This document shows, in pieces, positions 29,037 through 38,382 of a DNA stretch of 64,000 bases. The notes beneath the pieces are model-generated. The model did not search any database, was not told where the DNA came from, and was given only the letters and a program-made list of their open reading frames with translations. How positions within the stretch are numbered: position 1 is the stretch's first letter; each line of letters begins with the position of its first letter. The position numbers were made by a program, and so were the translations under genes. The stretch comes from Pseudomonas sp. AB6 (GTDB taxonomy: Bacteria > Pseudomonadota > Gammaproteobacteria > Pseudomonadales > Pseudomonadaceae): NCBI RefSeq assembly GCF_034314105.1, contig NZ_JAVIWJ010000001.1, positions 1,985,501 through 2,049,500 on the forward strand. The letters are read 5' to 3'.

Positions 29037-29963
29037 TTATTTCGCTGCGTTAATCCGGGCGACTACCCGGGATGCAAGATCATCAGGTCGGAACTTGGCG
29101 AGAAAATCGTCTGCACCGACTTTCTTAACCATCGCCTGATTGAAGACACCCGACAGGGAAGTATGCAGGATGATATGTAATTTTTGCATGCGCGGATCAC
29201 TGCGAATTTCCGCGGTCAGGGTGTATCCGTCCATTTCAGGCATCTCAATGTCTGAAATCATCATCAAGAATTCTTCTTCGGGCTTCTTGCCCTCCTCAAC
29301 CATCTTGCGCAGGTAATCCAACGCCTGCCGGCCATCGTTCAAGGCCACTACTTCGACGCCAACTGTTTGCAGACAACGCGAAACTTGCTTGCGTGCGACC
29401 GACGAGTCATCCACCGTCAGGACCCTTAGCGTGACTGCTTTCGCCTGGGTCTCAATATCTACCACACCGACAGAAATGTGCTCGGAAGTAGGCGCTACCT
29501 CGGCAAGAATTTTCTCCACGTCAATGATTTCAACCAGTTGATTGTCGACCCGAGTCACCGCCGTCAAGTAATGATCGCGCCCAGTTCCCTTGGGTGGCGG
29601 ATGAATCTCCTCCCAATTCATATTGACGATGCGCTCTACCGAATGCACCAGAAAACCCTGAATCTTGGTGTTGTATTCAGTAATGATCACGAACGTGTTA
29701 CTAACGTCTTTCAGCGCTTGCGCGCCGGTGGCCATCGCCAGATCAATGATCGGAATGGTCGCCCCACGAATATTTGCAACGCCGCGCACTACTGGATTGG
29801 ACCTGGGCATGATGGTCAATTTGGGGCATTGCAGCACCTCTTTGACTTTGAACACGTTTATCCCATAGAGCTGTTGGCCGTTGAGCCGGAACAATAAAAG
29901 CTCAAGGCGGTTTTGCCCTACCAGTTGAGTGCGCTGGTTCACCGAATCCATTACACCAGCCAT
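29037..29963 (-). CDS. cheV: Chemotaxis coupling protein CheV
   Basis: 308 residues: an N-terminal CheW-like coupling domain (about 17-160, ELLLFRLNGQQLYGINVFKVKEV) fused to a response-regulator receiver domain (about 178-305). The acidic pair is D185/D186 (TVDDSSVARKQ), the phospho-acceptor D238 (MISDIEMPEMDGY), and a switch lysine lies in AKFRPDD. Couples receptors to CheA and adapts the response through phosphorylation. Divergent from flgA. Confidence 0.95.
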   Translation of the reverse strand: MAGVMDSVNQRTQLVGQNRLELLLFRLNGQQLYGINVFKVKEVLQCPKLTIMPRSNPVVRGVANIRGATIPIIDLAMATGAQALKDVSNTFVIITEYNTKIQGFLVHSVERIVNMNWEEIHPPPKGTGRDHYLTAVTRVDNQLVEIIDVEKILAEVAPTSEHISVGVVDIETQAKAVTLRVLTVDDSSVARKQVSRCLQTVGVEVVALNDGRQALDYLRKMVEEGKKPEEEFLMMISDIEMPEMDGYTLTAEIRSDPRMQKLHIILHTSLSGVFNQAMVKKVGADDFLAKFRPDDLASRVVARINAAK

Positions 29964-30015
29964 GCCGTACTCCTAGACCAAAAGCTTCGAACCGAATCGC
30001 ACCTACACAAGGAAG

Positions 30016-30030
30016 CGGCACGGGGCTTGC
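30016..30030 (+). promoter_or_regulatory. Sigma-54 promoter candidate for flgA
   Basis: CGGCACGGGGCTTGC matches GGCAC-N5-TTGC with only the first T replaced. The predicted start site (about 30042) falls right at the first flgA ATG (30043), so either translation starts at the in-frame ATG 30073 or this match is not used. Confidence 0.45.
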
Positions 30031-30042
30031 TTTTTAACTGTT

Positions 30043-30804
30043 ATGAATTCGAAAACGACATTTTCCCGACGCATGGCATCATTTTCCCGCAGCTTACACT
30101 GCGCGGTAGCTGCGCTGTGGTTTTTCAGCGTCTGTGAACCTGCGCAGGCCGTGCTTTTAAGCGTGCCTGATCAACTTATCGGCGTGACCCAGGGGTTTCT
30201 TGAATTCGCTGTCGAGGACTATCAAGCCACAACCCATTTACAAGGGCGCTATCAGATAGAGGTCAATACACTTGATCCACGTTTGACGCTACCCCAGTGT
30301 GACAAGGAATTGACAGCAAGCCTTGAGAGCCCTGCTCAACCCATAGGCCGCGTCACGGTCAAAGTTCGTTGCGAAGGGACGTTGCCGTGGACGGTGTACG
30401 TGCCTGCTCAGGTCCATTTGTTTCGCCAAGTCGTGATTGTTAAGCGCCCTCTCAAACGCTCCTCGATCATTGGCGAGGACGATGTTTACATGGCCGAACG
30501 GGACATCAGTCAAATGCCTCAGGGCTATATGACCTCAATTGATGACGCCATCGGCCAGAAAATGACCCGGCAAATGATCAACGATCAAATTCTTACGCCA
30601 CTGCAACTTGAGCAAGCAGAGGTCATCCGCAAGGGCGATCAAGTGATCATTACCGCTAAAAGCGGCACACTCCAGGTACGTATGCCTGGCGAAGCGTTAT
30701 CCGATGGAGCAATGAGCGAGCAGATCAGGGTACGGAACTTGAACTCACAACGCGTAATCAAAGCTCGGGTAACCGCACCGGGACAAGTTGAAGTCGCCTT
30801 GTGA
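30043..30804 (+). CDS. flgA: Flagellar P-ring assembly chaperone FlgA
   Basis: Periplasmic chaperone for FlgI polymerisation. 253 residues with a Sec signal peptide (hydrophobic AVAALWFFSVCEPAQA, cleavage after AQA). A SAF domain lies in the C-terminal half (RPLKRSSIIGEDDVYMAERDI, then KGDQVIITAKSGTLQVRMPGEAL). The N-terminus from 30043 resembles other Pseudomonas FlgA as I recall them, but a start at 30073 would give a tidier signal peptide and a leader after the sigma-54 candidate. Head of flgA-flgM-flgN; divergent from cheV. Confidence 0.93.
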   Translation: MNSKTTFSRRMASFSRSLHCAVAALWFFSVCEPAQAVLLSVPDQLIGVTQGFLEFAVEDYQATTHLQGRYQIEVNTLDPRLTLPQCDKELTASLESPAQPIGRVTVKVRCEGTLPWTVYVPAQVHLFRQVVIVKRPLKRSSIIGEDDVYMAERDISQMPQGYMTSIDDAIGQKMTRQMINDQILTPLQLEQAEVIRKGDQVIITAKSGTLQVRMPGEALSDGAMSEQIRVRNLNSQRVIKARVTAPGQVEVAL

Positions 30805-30882
30805 TTTGCTGGCGTGTTGGCGCAGAGTTTCCTAGACTGAGTCCAATCTGAGGCGGCCGTCTCCCCCGGTTTATTAAAGCGC

Positions 30883-30909
30883 TAAAGTTATAGTGGGTTT
30901 GGCCGAAAA
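30883..30909 (+). promoter_or_regulatory. Sigma-28 (FliA) promoter of flgMN
   Basis: TAAA at 30883-30886, exactly 15 bp, then GCCGAAAA at 30902-30909. Against TAAA-N15-GCCGATAA only one base differs. Lies 36 bp before flgM, consistent with FliA-dependent feedback expression of the anti-sigma factor. Confidence 0.85.
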
Positions 30910-30945
30910 CATGGCAAGCGTCCAAACACCTAGAGGTTTTTAAAA

Positions 30946-31272
30946 ATGGTCATCGACTTTAGTCGTTTAAACAACACAGCTCCCGCTACGAGCAGTTCGC
31001 GCTCCGGCACCACTAAGGAGATCGGCACCACCGTTGCAGACTCTTCCAATGCGACGCCCAAGGCCAGTGCCGCCAGCCCGTCCAGCGGAGAGGCTGTACA
31101 CCTGAGTGACGAGGCTCAGCGATTGCAATCCATTAGCGATAAAGTGCGTAGTCAACCCGTCGTCAATAGCGCCCGGGTCGCTGAGTTAAAGCAAGCCGTG
31201 GCCGACGGCAGTTACACCGTCAACAGCGGCCGCGTCGCCAGCAAACTGCTTAATTTCGAAGCCCAGCGCTAG
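30946..31272 (+). CDS. flgM: Anti-sigma-28 factor FlgM
   Basis: 108 residues. Binds and inhibits FliA until the hook is complete, when it is exported. The disordered Ser/Ala/Thr-rich N-terminal half and the C-terminal sigma-binding helices (VHLSDEAQRLQSISDKV and VAELKQAVADGSYTVNSGRVASKLL) are diagnostic. AGAGG ribosome-binding site upstream; driven by the sigma-28 promoter above. Confidence 0.95.
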   Translation: MVIDFSRLNNTAPATSSSRSGTTKEIGTTVADSSNATPKASAASPSSGEAVHLSDEAQRLQSISDKVRSQPVVNSARVAELKQAVADGSYTVNSGRVASKLLNFEAQR

Positions 31273-31321
31273 CCAGAGGCTTGCGCCCGGGCTTTTGGAC
31301 GCCTAAAACCCAGAGCCAGCC

Positions 31322-31789
31322 ATGCACGACACTACTCTGTTGCAACTGATCAACGATGACTTGGCCCCCGCGCAACATTTGCTGGAGTTGCTAAAGTCCG
31401 AATCACTCGCCTTACATGGCCGAGACCTGGTTTTGCTGGAGGAAATCCTCGCCCAAAAACAGGCGTTGGTGATCATGCTTGAGCAGCGCGGTCGCAAACG
31501 TAGCCAGGTTTTGATCGACCTTAAATTGAGCCCCGACCGCGACGGACTTATTCAACTGGCGAGTCATTCGCCGGTAGGTGAAGTGCTCCTGGCACAGGGC
31601 GATTTGCTGGCGAGCCTCATGTCCGATTGCCGAACTTGCAACCAGCACAATGGTGTTTCGATCCAGTTGCAACAGGCAACCACCGCTAATCAGATGAAAA
31701 TCCTGACGGGGGGAGAGGCTCCAACGCTGTATGACAATCGCGGGTCTACCTCTCGATTCACTAAGCCGCGCCCTCTTAGCCAGGCTTAA
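31322..31789 (+). CDS. flgN: Flagellar export chaperone FlgN
   Basis: 155 residues, mostly helical, typical FlgN length; chaperones FlgK and FlgL to the export gate. LLQLINDDLAPAQHLLELLKSESLALHGRDL matches the N-terminal helix of the family. 49 bp after flgM. Sequence is variable in this family, so position carries much of the weight. Confidence 0.9.
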   Translation: MHDTTLLQLINDDLAPAQHLLELLKSESLALHGRDLVLLEEILAQKQALVIMLEQRGRKRSQVLIDLKLSPDRDGLIQLASHSPVGEVLLAQGDLLASLMSDCRTCNQHNGVSIQLQQATTANQMKILTGGEAPTLYDNRGSTSRFTKPRPLSQA

Positions 31790-31870
31790 ATTCCTGTATC
31801 AAGGCGTTAAACATGCTGGCAAAATGCTGGCAATTGCGAGCTGTAGTATTTTGCCTGGGATGAATGAACA

Positions 31871-32617
31871 GTGTTCAATGCCTCAAACGCGGAAGATGCT
31901 CCGCAAGCGCCAAAAGTCCTCACTACGCCGCTGGAAATCGCTGCCAATCTGCGCTTACTGCTGGACAGTCATGATCCGCTGATCATCACGTTTCACGAGC
32001 GCACCCAGCGTTTCCAAAGCTTTCTGATTGAAGTTGATCGCGACAGCAACCGTCTTGCTCTTGATGAAATGATCCCGCGCGACGGTGAGCGTTTTTTGAC
32101 CAATGGCGAAGCGTACCGCGTGGAAGGTTTCCATGACGGGGTGCGCATCGCTTGGGAAAGTGTGGACGCTCTAACTATCGACGATGGGGAGCACCGTTGC
32201 TACCGAGGCACTCTGCCCAAAGAAGTGGTTTACCACCAACGCCGCAACGCGTTCCGTGCAGCGTTGAAGTTGGCTCAGTTGGTGAGTGTAGAAATCGGTG
32301 GCGAAAAGCTTTTGTCACCGATTAATGGAAAGCTGCTGGATATTTCCGCTACTGGGTGCAAGCTTCGTTTTGAAGGTGATATTTCTGATCGACTGCAATT
32401 AGGTCAGGTCTATGAGCGGTTTATTGCCGCCCTGCCGTTCGGCAAGATGACTGCGCCTGTGGAGTTGCGTTATCTACACTTCGAGGAGCGCATAGACGTG
32501 ACGTTTGCCGGTATTCGCTTTCACAACATGAGCGGGCTGGTGCAACGTCAGGTTGAACGCTTCGTGTATCAATTGCAGCGCGAAGCACGGCGATTCGATA
32601 AAGACGACGATTTCTGA
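31871..32617 (+). CDS. flgZ: Cyclic-di-GMP-responsive flagellar brake FlgZ (YcgR family)
   Basis: 248 residues: N-terminal YcgR (PilZN) domain and C-terminal PilZ domain. The c-di-GMP signature is present: RRNAFR with R125 and R129, then DISATG (D157, S159, G162). Slows flagellar rotation when c-di-GMP is high. It starts with GTG at 31871. In Pseudomonas this gene normally follows flgMN. Confidence 0.92.
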   Translation: MFNASNAEDAPQAPKVLTTPLEIAANLRLLLDSHDPLIITFHERTQRFQSFLIEVDRDSNRLALDEMIPRDGERFLTNGEAYRVEGFHDGVRIAWESVDALTIDDGEHRCYRGTLPKEVVYHQRRNAFRAALKLAQLVSVEIGGEKLLSPINGKLLDISATGCKLRFEGDISDRLQLGQVYERFIAALPFGKMTAPVELRYLHFEERIDVTFAGIRFHNMSGLVQRQVERFVYQLQREARRFDKDDDF

Positions 32618-32794
32618 TCAACAACTCGCTAGCAAGTCTGGTGGCCCTGCGTTCCAATCCAACCGCGTGCATGGCCAGTGATTGAACTCGCCCTAACACT
32701 GTGCCTAAGCAGTGTTCAATATTATAGGTGCCGCCATACCAAGGACCGGCCTATCGCGCCTACAGGTCGCGAGCTTACTGTCGACACAGCCTCT

Positions 32795-34108
32795 TTAAAC
32801 AGTCTCGTTCTCTGGGTTTTCTGCCGGTTGCGGCTCACCCTCGACCGGCGCTTGCATCTGATCTTGAACCACTTGTTCATCCACCCGTGGGTCCAGTGCA
32901 ACCACCAACGGTGAGCTGGACATACTGTCTGGCATGGCGACGTGGTGCAGCGGAGCATCTTCGACCTGGTGCAGATTGGTTACGGCCTTAGGTCGAATTC
33001 TCAATGCCAGCATCAGTGCGGCAAAACAAACGAAGGCGTACAGCATATTGCTGCCAAACATCTTCATCAGCACGCCCGCGACCAACGGACCGATGCTGGC
33101 GCCAATGCCGTAGGTCATTAGCAGCATCGCCGTCAACGAAACACGGCGCTCCCCTTCCACGTGATCGTTCGAAAACGCCACAGCCAAGGGATAAAGGCAA
33201 AACTGCATCAACGAGGCGAAAAAACCGACGACGAACAGGACTTCCAGAGGCACGTGGGGCATGATCGCCAACGGAAACGCAATCAACGCCAGCGCACCGG
33301 CAAAGGCACGAATTAATACAGCTCGATCGTAACGATCAGATAGGCGTCCCAATGGCCATTGAACTAACAGCCCGGCCAGAATACAGCTACCCATGAACAA
33401 ACCCACCGTCTCGGTAGGTAGTCCCTGCCGGGAGGCGTATAACGGGGCCAAGCCGTAGAACGAACCAATAATTAACCCCGCCGCCAGCACTGTACTCAGC
33501 GACTGCGGCACACGCTTGAGGAAAAACCGAGGTTCCAGTGGCGCTGGATGCATGGGCGCCGGGTGGATACTACGGGTCATTGCCACCGGCACCAGGCACA
33601 GCGCGAAGCACAATGCGACCAACATCAGCAGCTCAGGCCCCAATGAGGGATGGATGACCAGAATCAACTGACCCAGAACCAGCCCCAGATACGATGCGAT
33701 CATATAGCCACTGAACACGGCGCCGCGTTGTTTGGCTTGTGCCTGCTCGTTAAGCCAACTTTCGATCACCATGTATTGGCACATCATGCCCAAGCCGACG
33801 ATCATCCGCAGGAACAACCAGGCCGGTAACCAGTCGATCAGCCCATGCCCCAATACGGCAGCGCTGACGATACCGGCACACGTCGCGTAGGCGCGAATAT
33901 GCCCAACACGCCCAATCAGTCGGTGACCGATTTTTCCACCCAGTACCAGCCCAAAATAGTTGGCGGCCATCAGCCCACCCACCCAAAGACCGTCGACATT
34001 TTCTGCCCCCAGTCGTAGGGCGAGGTAGGTACTTAACAAACCAGAGCCGATTAGCATCATCAGCGAAGCGAAATAAAGCGCTCGAAAAGACTTCCAGATT
34101 TGGCGCAT
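32795..34108 (-). CDS. MFS transporter (YcaD-like)
   Basis: 437 residues with about 12 hydrophobic segments. After the first helix pair comes the loop GKIGHRLIGRVGHIRAY, and a matching GRLSDRYDRAVLIRAFAG follows the seventh segment, the two MFS A-motifs. Overall layout resembles YcaD/major facilitator family 1 proteins of unknown substrate. C-terminal tail is hydrophilic and proline/glutamate-rich. Minus strand, tail-to-tail with flgZ and 66 bp after the glutamine-synthetase gene with a terminator between. Confidence 0.85.
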   Translation of the reverse strand: MRQIWKSFRALYFASLMMLIGSGLLSTYLALRLGAENVDGLWVGGLMAANYFGLVLGGKIGHRLIGRVGHIRAYATCAGIVSAAVLGHGLIDWLPAWLFLRMIVGLGMMCQYMVIESWLNEQAQAKQRGAVFSGYMIASYLGLVLGQLILVIHPSLGPELLMLVALCFALCLVPVAMTRSIHPAPMHPAPLEPRFFLKRVPQSLSTVLAAGLIIGSFYGLAPLYASRQGLPTETVGLFMGSCILAGLLVQWPLGRLSDRYDRAVLIRAFAGALALIAFPLAIMPHVPLEVLFVVGFFASLMQFCLYPLAVAFSNDHVEGERRVSLTAMLLMTYGIGASIGPLVAGVLMKMFGSNMLYAFVCFAALMLALRIRPKAVTNLHQVEDAPLHHVAMPDSMSSSPLVVALDPRVDEQVVQDQMQAPVEGEPQPAENPENETV

Positions 34109-34126
34109 TGCGGTCCAGACGTTCCC

Positions 34127-34161
34127 TAAAAAATGAAGAGTTACCCCCGCGGGGCAACTCT
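34127..34161 (-). terminator. Terminator after the glutamine-synthetase-family gene
   Basis: Stem AGAGTTACCCC / GGGGCAACTCT (one mismatch, 34137-34161) followed on the minus strand by TTCATTTTTTAG. It lies 14 bp past the stop at 34175. Confidence 0.8.
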
Positions 34162-34174
34162 AGAACAATAACCT

Positions 34175-35518
34175 TTAAGCTTGAGCGGCCAATATGCGCC
34201 GTTCCCAAGGCGTGATTTCGTCAAAGAAGCTAGTCAATTCCATACGCTTCGAAGCGACGTATCCATCAATGAACTCAGGGCCAAACAGTTCTTTCGCCAA
34301 TTGGCTGCGTTTCAGACGCTCCAACGCGGCATGTAAGGTACATGGCAATGACAAGTTATCCGGCACTTCAATTTCACCTTGCATAAACGCTGTGGGTTGC
34401 AGCTCATGTTCAATGCCATAAAGACCCGCCGCAAGGCTCGCGGCAATGGCCAGATAAGGATTTGCGTCGGCGCCAGGGAGACGATTCTCTACCCTTCTGG
34501 CCACTGGCGCACTCGCTGGAATCCGCAAACCCGCTGCGCGGTTGTCGTAGGACCAACAAGCGTTGTTCGGCGAGGCATAGGGATGACACAAACGCTGATA
34601 AGAATTGACGTTGGGCGCAAATAACGCAGTGAAATCGCCCATAGCCGCTTGTTGACCGCCGATAAAATGCTGGAATACCGGTGTCTCGTTGCCTTGTCTG
34701 TCACTGAACACGTTGTCGCCTGAGTGCAGATCTACCACGCTTTGATGGATGTGCATCGAGCTGCCTGGGGTATGCGCCAACGGCTTGGCCATGCAGACCA
34801 CAATCAGACCATGTTTAAGCGCGACCTCCTTGAGCAGGTGCTTGAACAGAAACGTCTGATCGGCCAGCAATAAAGGATCGCCGTGCAGCAGATTAATCTC
34901 GAATTGGCTGACGCCCATTTCATGCATGAACGTGTCGCGCGGCAAACCAAGTGCCGCCATGCACGCGTAGACCTCGGTAAAGAAGGGGCGCAAGCCGTTA
35001 TTGGAACTGATGCTGAAGGCCGAATGACCGTCTTCCCGGCGACCATCTAACCCCGTCGGCGGCTGAAACGGCTGGGCGGGATCGGCATTGGGCGCGAAGA
35101 CGAAGAACTCTAGCTCAGTTGCCACCACCGGCGCCAGACCGCGAGCGGCATACCGTGCGATCACCCTTTTTAACTGAACACGAGTCGAAAGGCTGGAGCC
35201 TCCACCGGCCAAGTCATCAGCGTCACAGATGGCAATGGCCCTGGGCTGCTCGCTCCATGGCAAGCGATGAACCTGGACCGGGTCTGCCACCAGCGCCAGA
35301 TCACCGTCATCGCTGCCGTAAAACCGCGCCGGTGGATAACCGCCCATGATGCATTGCAACAAGACGCCGCGGGCCAATTGCAGACGCCGGCCTTCGAGAA
35401 ATCCCTCGGCGGTCATGACCTTACCTCGGGGTACACCATTTAAGTCGGGCGTTACACATTCAATCTCATCAATGCCTGCCAATCGCTCCGCGAATGGACT
35501 GTGGTCATTAACTGTCAT
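34175..35518 (-). CDS. Glutamine synthetase family protein (gamma-glutamylpolyamine synthetase-like)
   Basis: 447 residues. Contains the ATP-grasp-like GS core: ELEFFVFAPNADP (metal Glu), FEINLLHGDPLLLADQ, MAKPLAHTPGSSMHIHQS (GS His/Gly metal motif) and NRLPGADANPYLAIAA (Arg/Glu site). Closest to the PuuA/PauA group, which ligates glutamate to putrescine or other amines, but pseudomonads carry several paralogues and substrate cannot be read from sequence. It stands alone, divergent from an acetyltransferase. Confidence 0.88.
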   Translation of the reverse strand: MTVNDHSPFAERLAGIDEIECVTPDLNGVPRGKVMTAEGFLEGRRLQLARGVLLQCIMGGYPPARFYGSDDGDLALVADPVQVHRLPWSEQPRAIAICDADDLAGGGSSLSTRVQLKRVIARYAARGLAPVVATELEFFVFAPNADPAQPFQPPTGLDGRREDGHSAFSISSNNGLRPFFTEVYACMAALGLPRDTFMHEMGVSQFEINLLHGDPLLLADQTFLFKHLLKEVALKHGLIVVCMAKPLAHTPGSSMHIHQSVVDLHSGDNVFSDRQGNETPVFQHFIGGQQAAMGDFTALFAPNVNSYQRLCHPYASPNNACWSYDNRAAGLRIPASAPVARRVENRLPGADANPYLAIAASLAAGLYGIEHELQPTAFMQGEIEVPDNLSLPCTLHAALERLKRSQLAKELFGPEFIDGYVASKRMELTSFFDEITPWERRILAAQA

Positions 35519-35697
35519 GATTCAAATCCTTGATAGCGACAAAAGCCGTTAAACGGCAACCTGTATAAAATACGCACCGCCCGTTCGACATTTCAAGCAC
35601 GCTAAAGAAAAGTTTCAAACGGGCGTGCATCACTGGGCTATGTCAGCTGCGTATAAGATCGTTAATTGACCTATTGATCGACCAGCAGGAGTGAAGT

Positions 35698-36309
35698 ATG
35701 GGTCGCCAACACGAACAACATGAAGGTTTTAAATCACTGGGTAAGAACGTGAAGATCTACCCCAGTGCGAAAATAATCGGCCGCGAATACATCAGCGTCG
35801 CAGACAACGTCATTATTGATGACTTTGTGTTTATCCATGCTACCGCGCCAATATTTATCGGCAGCTACATCCACATTGCGTCGTTCACCTCAATTACCGG
35901 AGGCGGCGTCATCGTCCTGGAAGATTTTTCGACACTCTCTTCAGGCGTGCGCATCTTTAGCGGCTCCGATGATTTTCACGGCGGCGGGATGACCAACTCC
36001 ACGATTCCAGACAGATACCGCAGTGTCAGCCGAACCCATGTTCACGTCGGCCGTCACGTAATTATTGGTACCAATAGCGTTATTTTACCCAGTGTGAAAT
36101 TGGCCGAGGGTGTGGCCGTCGGTGCCGGGGCCGTGGTTACCCGCTCACTTGACGCGTGGGGGGTATACGTAGGTTCACCAGCCCACAGGTTAAAGGACCG
36201 ACCGTCGAAAATTATTCTCGATCATGAACAGGCATTAATAGACGAAGGACTGTTTACCCCGATGAGCGCATCGGTATTTGACAGATTTCTAGCGAGATCG
36301 GGTCGCTGA
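35698..36309 (+). CDS. Hexapeptide-repeat acyltransferase (left-handed beta-helix)
   Basis: 203 residues. Isoleucine/valine-led hexapeptide repeats run from about 15 to 160 (for example HVGRHVIIGTNSVILPSVKLAEGVAVGAGAVVTRS), ending in the YVGSPAHRLKDR motif typical of galactoside/chloramphenicol-type O-acetyltransferases. Acetyl-CoA-dependent O-acetylation of a sugar is likely; the acceptor is unknown. AGGAG 7 bases before the ATG. Confidence 0.85.
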   Translation: MGRQHEQHEGFKSLGKNVKIYPSAKIIGREYISVADNVIIDDFVFIHATAPIFIGSYIHIASFTSITGGGVIVLEDFSTLSSGVRIFSGSDDFHGGGMTNSTIPDRYRSVSRTHVHVGRHVIIGTNSVILPSVKLAEGVAVGAGAVVTRSLDAWGVYVGSPAHRLKDRPSKIILDHEQALIDEGLFTPMSASVFDRFLARSGR

Positions 36310-36483
36310 GCCGTTTTGGTCAGCGCCTTCTCATTTACGGATTGCAGCCGATTTTCGTGACTGATAGTGGTAACCGTGATGTCTGAGTACACTGGACGGT
36401 CACGTACTTAACGCCGACGCGTATGACGTTGAGCACGGCCGCATGCTTCAAACCCAAACGCTTCTCAGACCCCAAGCGATCCG

Positions 36484-37500
36484 ATGAAAAAAATTCCAGT
36501 CAGCATCAGCGACATCGCCAAGCGGGTGAACATGACGCCGACCACGGTGTCACGGGCGTTGAACAAACCTGATCTGGTCAAGCCTGCCACCTTGGCCCGA
36601 ATCCTTGCGGTGGCCCGAGAACTTGACTACGTGCCGAACGCGTTCGCTCGTGGACTCAAGAGTAGCCAAAGCCTGATCCTCGGAGTTATTACTGCGTCTG
36701 TAGATAACCCGTTTTACAGCGTGATGATCAAGGCAATTTCCCGAGAAGCGAAACAGCACGGCTACACCATCATGCTCGTGGACACCGATGGCTTGGATGA
36801 GCTGGAAACCAAAGCCGTGGAAACGCTGTTGAGCTACCGAGTGGCCGGGATCATCTTGTCTCCGGTCTCGGATGAACCAGAGTATCAACCGGACTATCTG
36901 GCGCGTTTGAGTTCAGGTGAGACACCGGTAGTGTTGCTCGACCGAGTGCTGCACAACACCATGTTCAGCCAGGTGGCCCTGGACAATTATCAAAGCGGCT
37001 TCAAGGGCGCACGCTACCTGCTTGAGCAAAACCCAAATATTGAACGCTTGCTGGTATTGACTGGCCCGGAGCACTCGCACATCACCGAACAACGTTTAAG
37101 CGGCTTTCGCGCGGGCCTTGAAGGTCACCGCAAACCAGTCCAGGTGGACGTTTACCCCGGTGATTACACTCTTGAGCCTTCCCACCACGCTACCCTCGCC
37201 TACTTGGCCCACAGCCGGCCAGATGCGATTTTTGGATTCAATCAGTTGATCACCTTGGGCGCCATGAGCGCATTGCGCGACATGGGTATCGCCCACGACA
37301 GCGTTTTGATCTGCGGCATTGACCGTCTGCCGTTCGCCGATATCTTCGGCGTACCGATTGCCTGTATTGCCCATGATGCCGAATTGGCGGGCACCAGCGC
37401 CGTGCGTCTGCTGCTCAAACGCATGCACCAGCCCCATGCACCACAGGAACAGGTAGTGATTGTGGGTAAACTTGAAACCGAGATTCAGCGGCTGGTGTAG
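36484..37500 (+). CDS. LacI-family transcriptional regulator
   Basis: 338 residues. N-terminal LacI helix-turn-helix SISDIAKRVNMTPTTVSRALN (residues 7-27) and hinge YVPNAFARGLKSSQS, then a periplasmic-binding-like sensor domain (LILGVITASVDNPFYSVMI...). Converges with the SDR gene, overlapping it by 16 bp at the 3' ends. It most likely represses the sugar operon read from 44629 down to 37485, whose leader holds a LacI-type palindrome at 44663-44684. Confidence 0.93.
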   Translation: MKKIPVSISDIAKRVNMTPTTVSRALNKPDLVKPATLARILAVARELDYVPNAFARGLKSSQSLILGVITASVDNPFYSVMIKAISREAKQHGYTIMLVDTDGLDELETKAVETLLSYRVAGIILSPVSDEPEYQPDYLARLSSGETPVVLLDRVLHNTMFSQVALDNYQSGFKGARYLLEQNPNIERLLVLTGPEHSHITEQRLSGFRAGLEGHRKPVQVDVYPGDYTLEPSHHATLAYLAHSRPDAIFGFNQLITLGAMSALRDMGIAHDSVLICGIDRLPFADIFGVPIACIAHDAELAGTSAVRLLLKRMHQPHAPQEQVVIVGKLETEIQRLV

Positions 37501-38222
37501 CCGCCGTCAATGGCAAGGCTGACCCCGCTGATCATCGACGCGGCGTCGCTGAGCAAAAACAAAATCGGTCGCGCAACTTCCGCAGTTTCAGCGAAGCGTC
37601 CAAGGGGAATTGCCGCCAAGGCTGGATCGCGTTTTTCCGGGGCACTCCAGACCTGCTGTCCCATAGCCGTCAGGGTTACTGTCGGGTTGACACTGTTGAC
37701 CCGAATTCCAAACCTGCCCCACTCCGCACATTGCACGCGAGTCATGGCATCCAGTGCCGCTTTTGACGCGCAATAACTCAGATGGTCATCCAGGGCCACC
37801 AGTGCCGCCTGGCTTGACACGTTGACGATGCTGCCAGCAATCCCTGCCGAAATCATGCTTTTAGCCACCCGGCCGGCAACGATAGCGGCAGCGCGAGCAT
37901 TGACCGCCATCACGTGATCAAACGAATCTGCGCAAACTGAATCAGCCGCTTCAAGGCTGGCGATGCCGGCGCAATTGACCAACCCGTGCATCGCCGGATA
38001 CCTGGCCAGCGCCACTTCCAGGGCCGCGCTGTCGGCGATGTCCAACCTCACGACATGGCAGCCCTGCGCTTGCAACTGCTCCAGCGCCCCAGGTTCGCGA
38101 CCAATCGCGAATACTTCGGCACCCGCTACGAGAAGCTGCTGGACCACTTCCCAACCAATGCCACTGCTAGCACCTGTCACTAAAATGCGTCGATCACTAA
38201 AGTCGAAATGCAATCGATCCAT
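37485..38222 (-). CDS. SDR-family NAD(P)-dependent polyol/sugar dehydrogenase
   Basis: 245 residues, classical short-chain dehydrogenase. Cofactor motif TGASSGIG (16-23), NCAG (83-86), catalytic S137, Y150 and K154 (YCASK), ending DGGYTSR. Resembles L-xylulose reductase/ribitol-type enzymes. Last gene of the sugar operon after the kinase, so it probably oxidises or reduces the imported polyol or ketose. Confidence 0.9.
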   Translation of the reverse strand: MDRLHFDFSDRRILVTGASSGIGWEVVQQLLVAGAEVFAIGREPGALEQLQAQGCHVVRLDIADSAALEVALARYPAMHGLVNCAGIASLEAADSVCADSFDHVMAVNARAAAIVAGRVAKSMISAGIAGSIVNVSSQAALVALDDHLSYCASKAALDAMTRVQCAEWGRFGIRVNSVNPTVTLTAMGQQVWSAPEKRDPALAAIPLGRFAETAEVARPILFLLSDAASMISGVSLAIDGGYTSR

Positions 38223-38303
38223 GAGGTAGACCTCTGAGTGGTTTTACTGAGTACCCGATATACGTCCGATGGAGTATTGGCGATGCAATGATCTATATGG
38301 ATC

Positions 38304-38356
38304 CTGCCAAAGGCTGCTATACAGCCAAAAATCTTAGCCTTCGGCAGCTCTTACAG
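38304..38356. repeat. REP-like hairpin
   Basis: CTGCCAAAGGCT (38304-38315) pairs with AGCCTTCGGCAG (38336-38347) with one mismatch. It shares the CTGCCGAAGGCT core with the repeat at 9953-10057. Lies between the SDR and kinase genes, where it could reduce downstream expression. Confidence 0.6.
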
Positions 38357-38382
38357 AACATCAGCGTACCTGTGACACTCGG

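Noticed and set aside
34175-35518. Calling the glutamine-synthetase-like gene glnA
   Set aside because: The gene stands alone with an amine-ligase-like profile; Pseudomonas glnA is normally near ntrBC. PuuA/PauA-type ligase is more likely.
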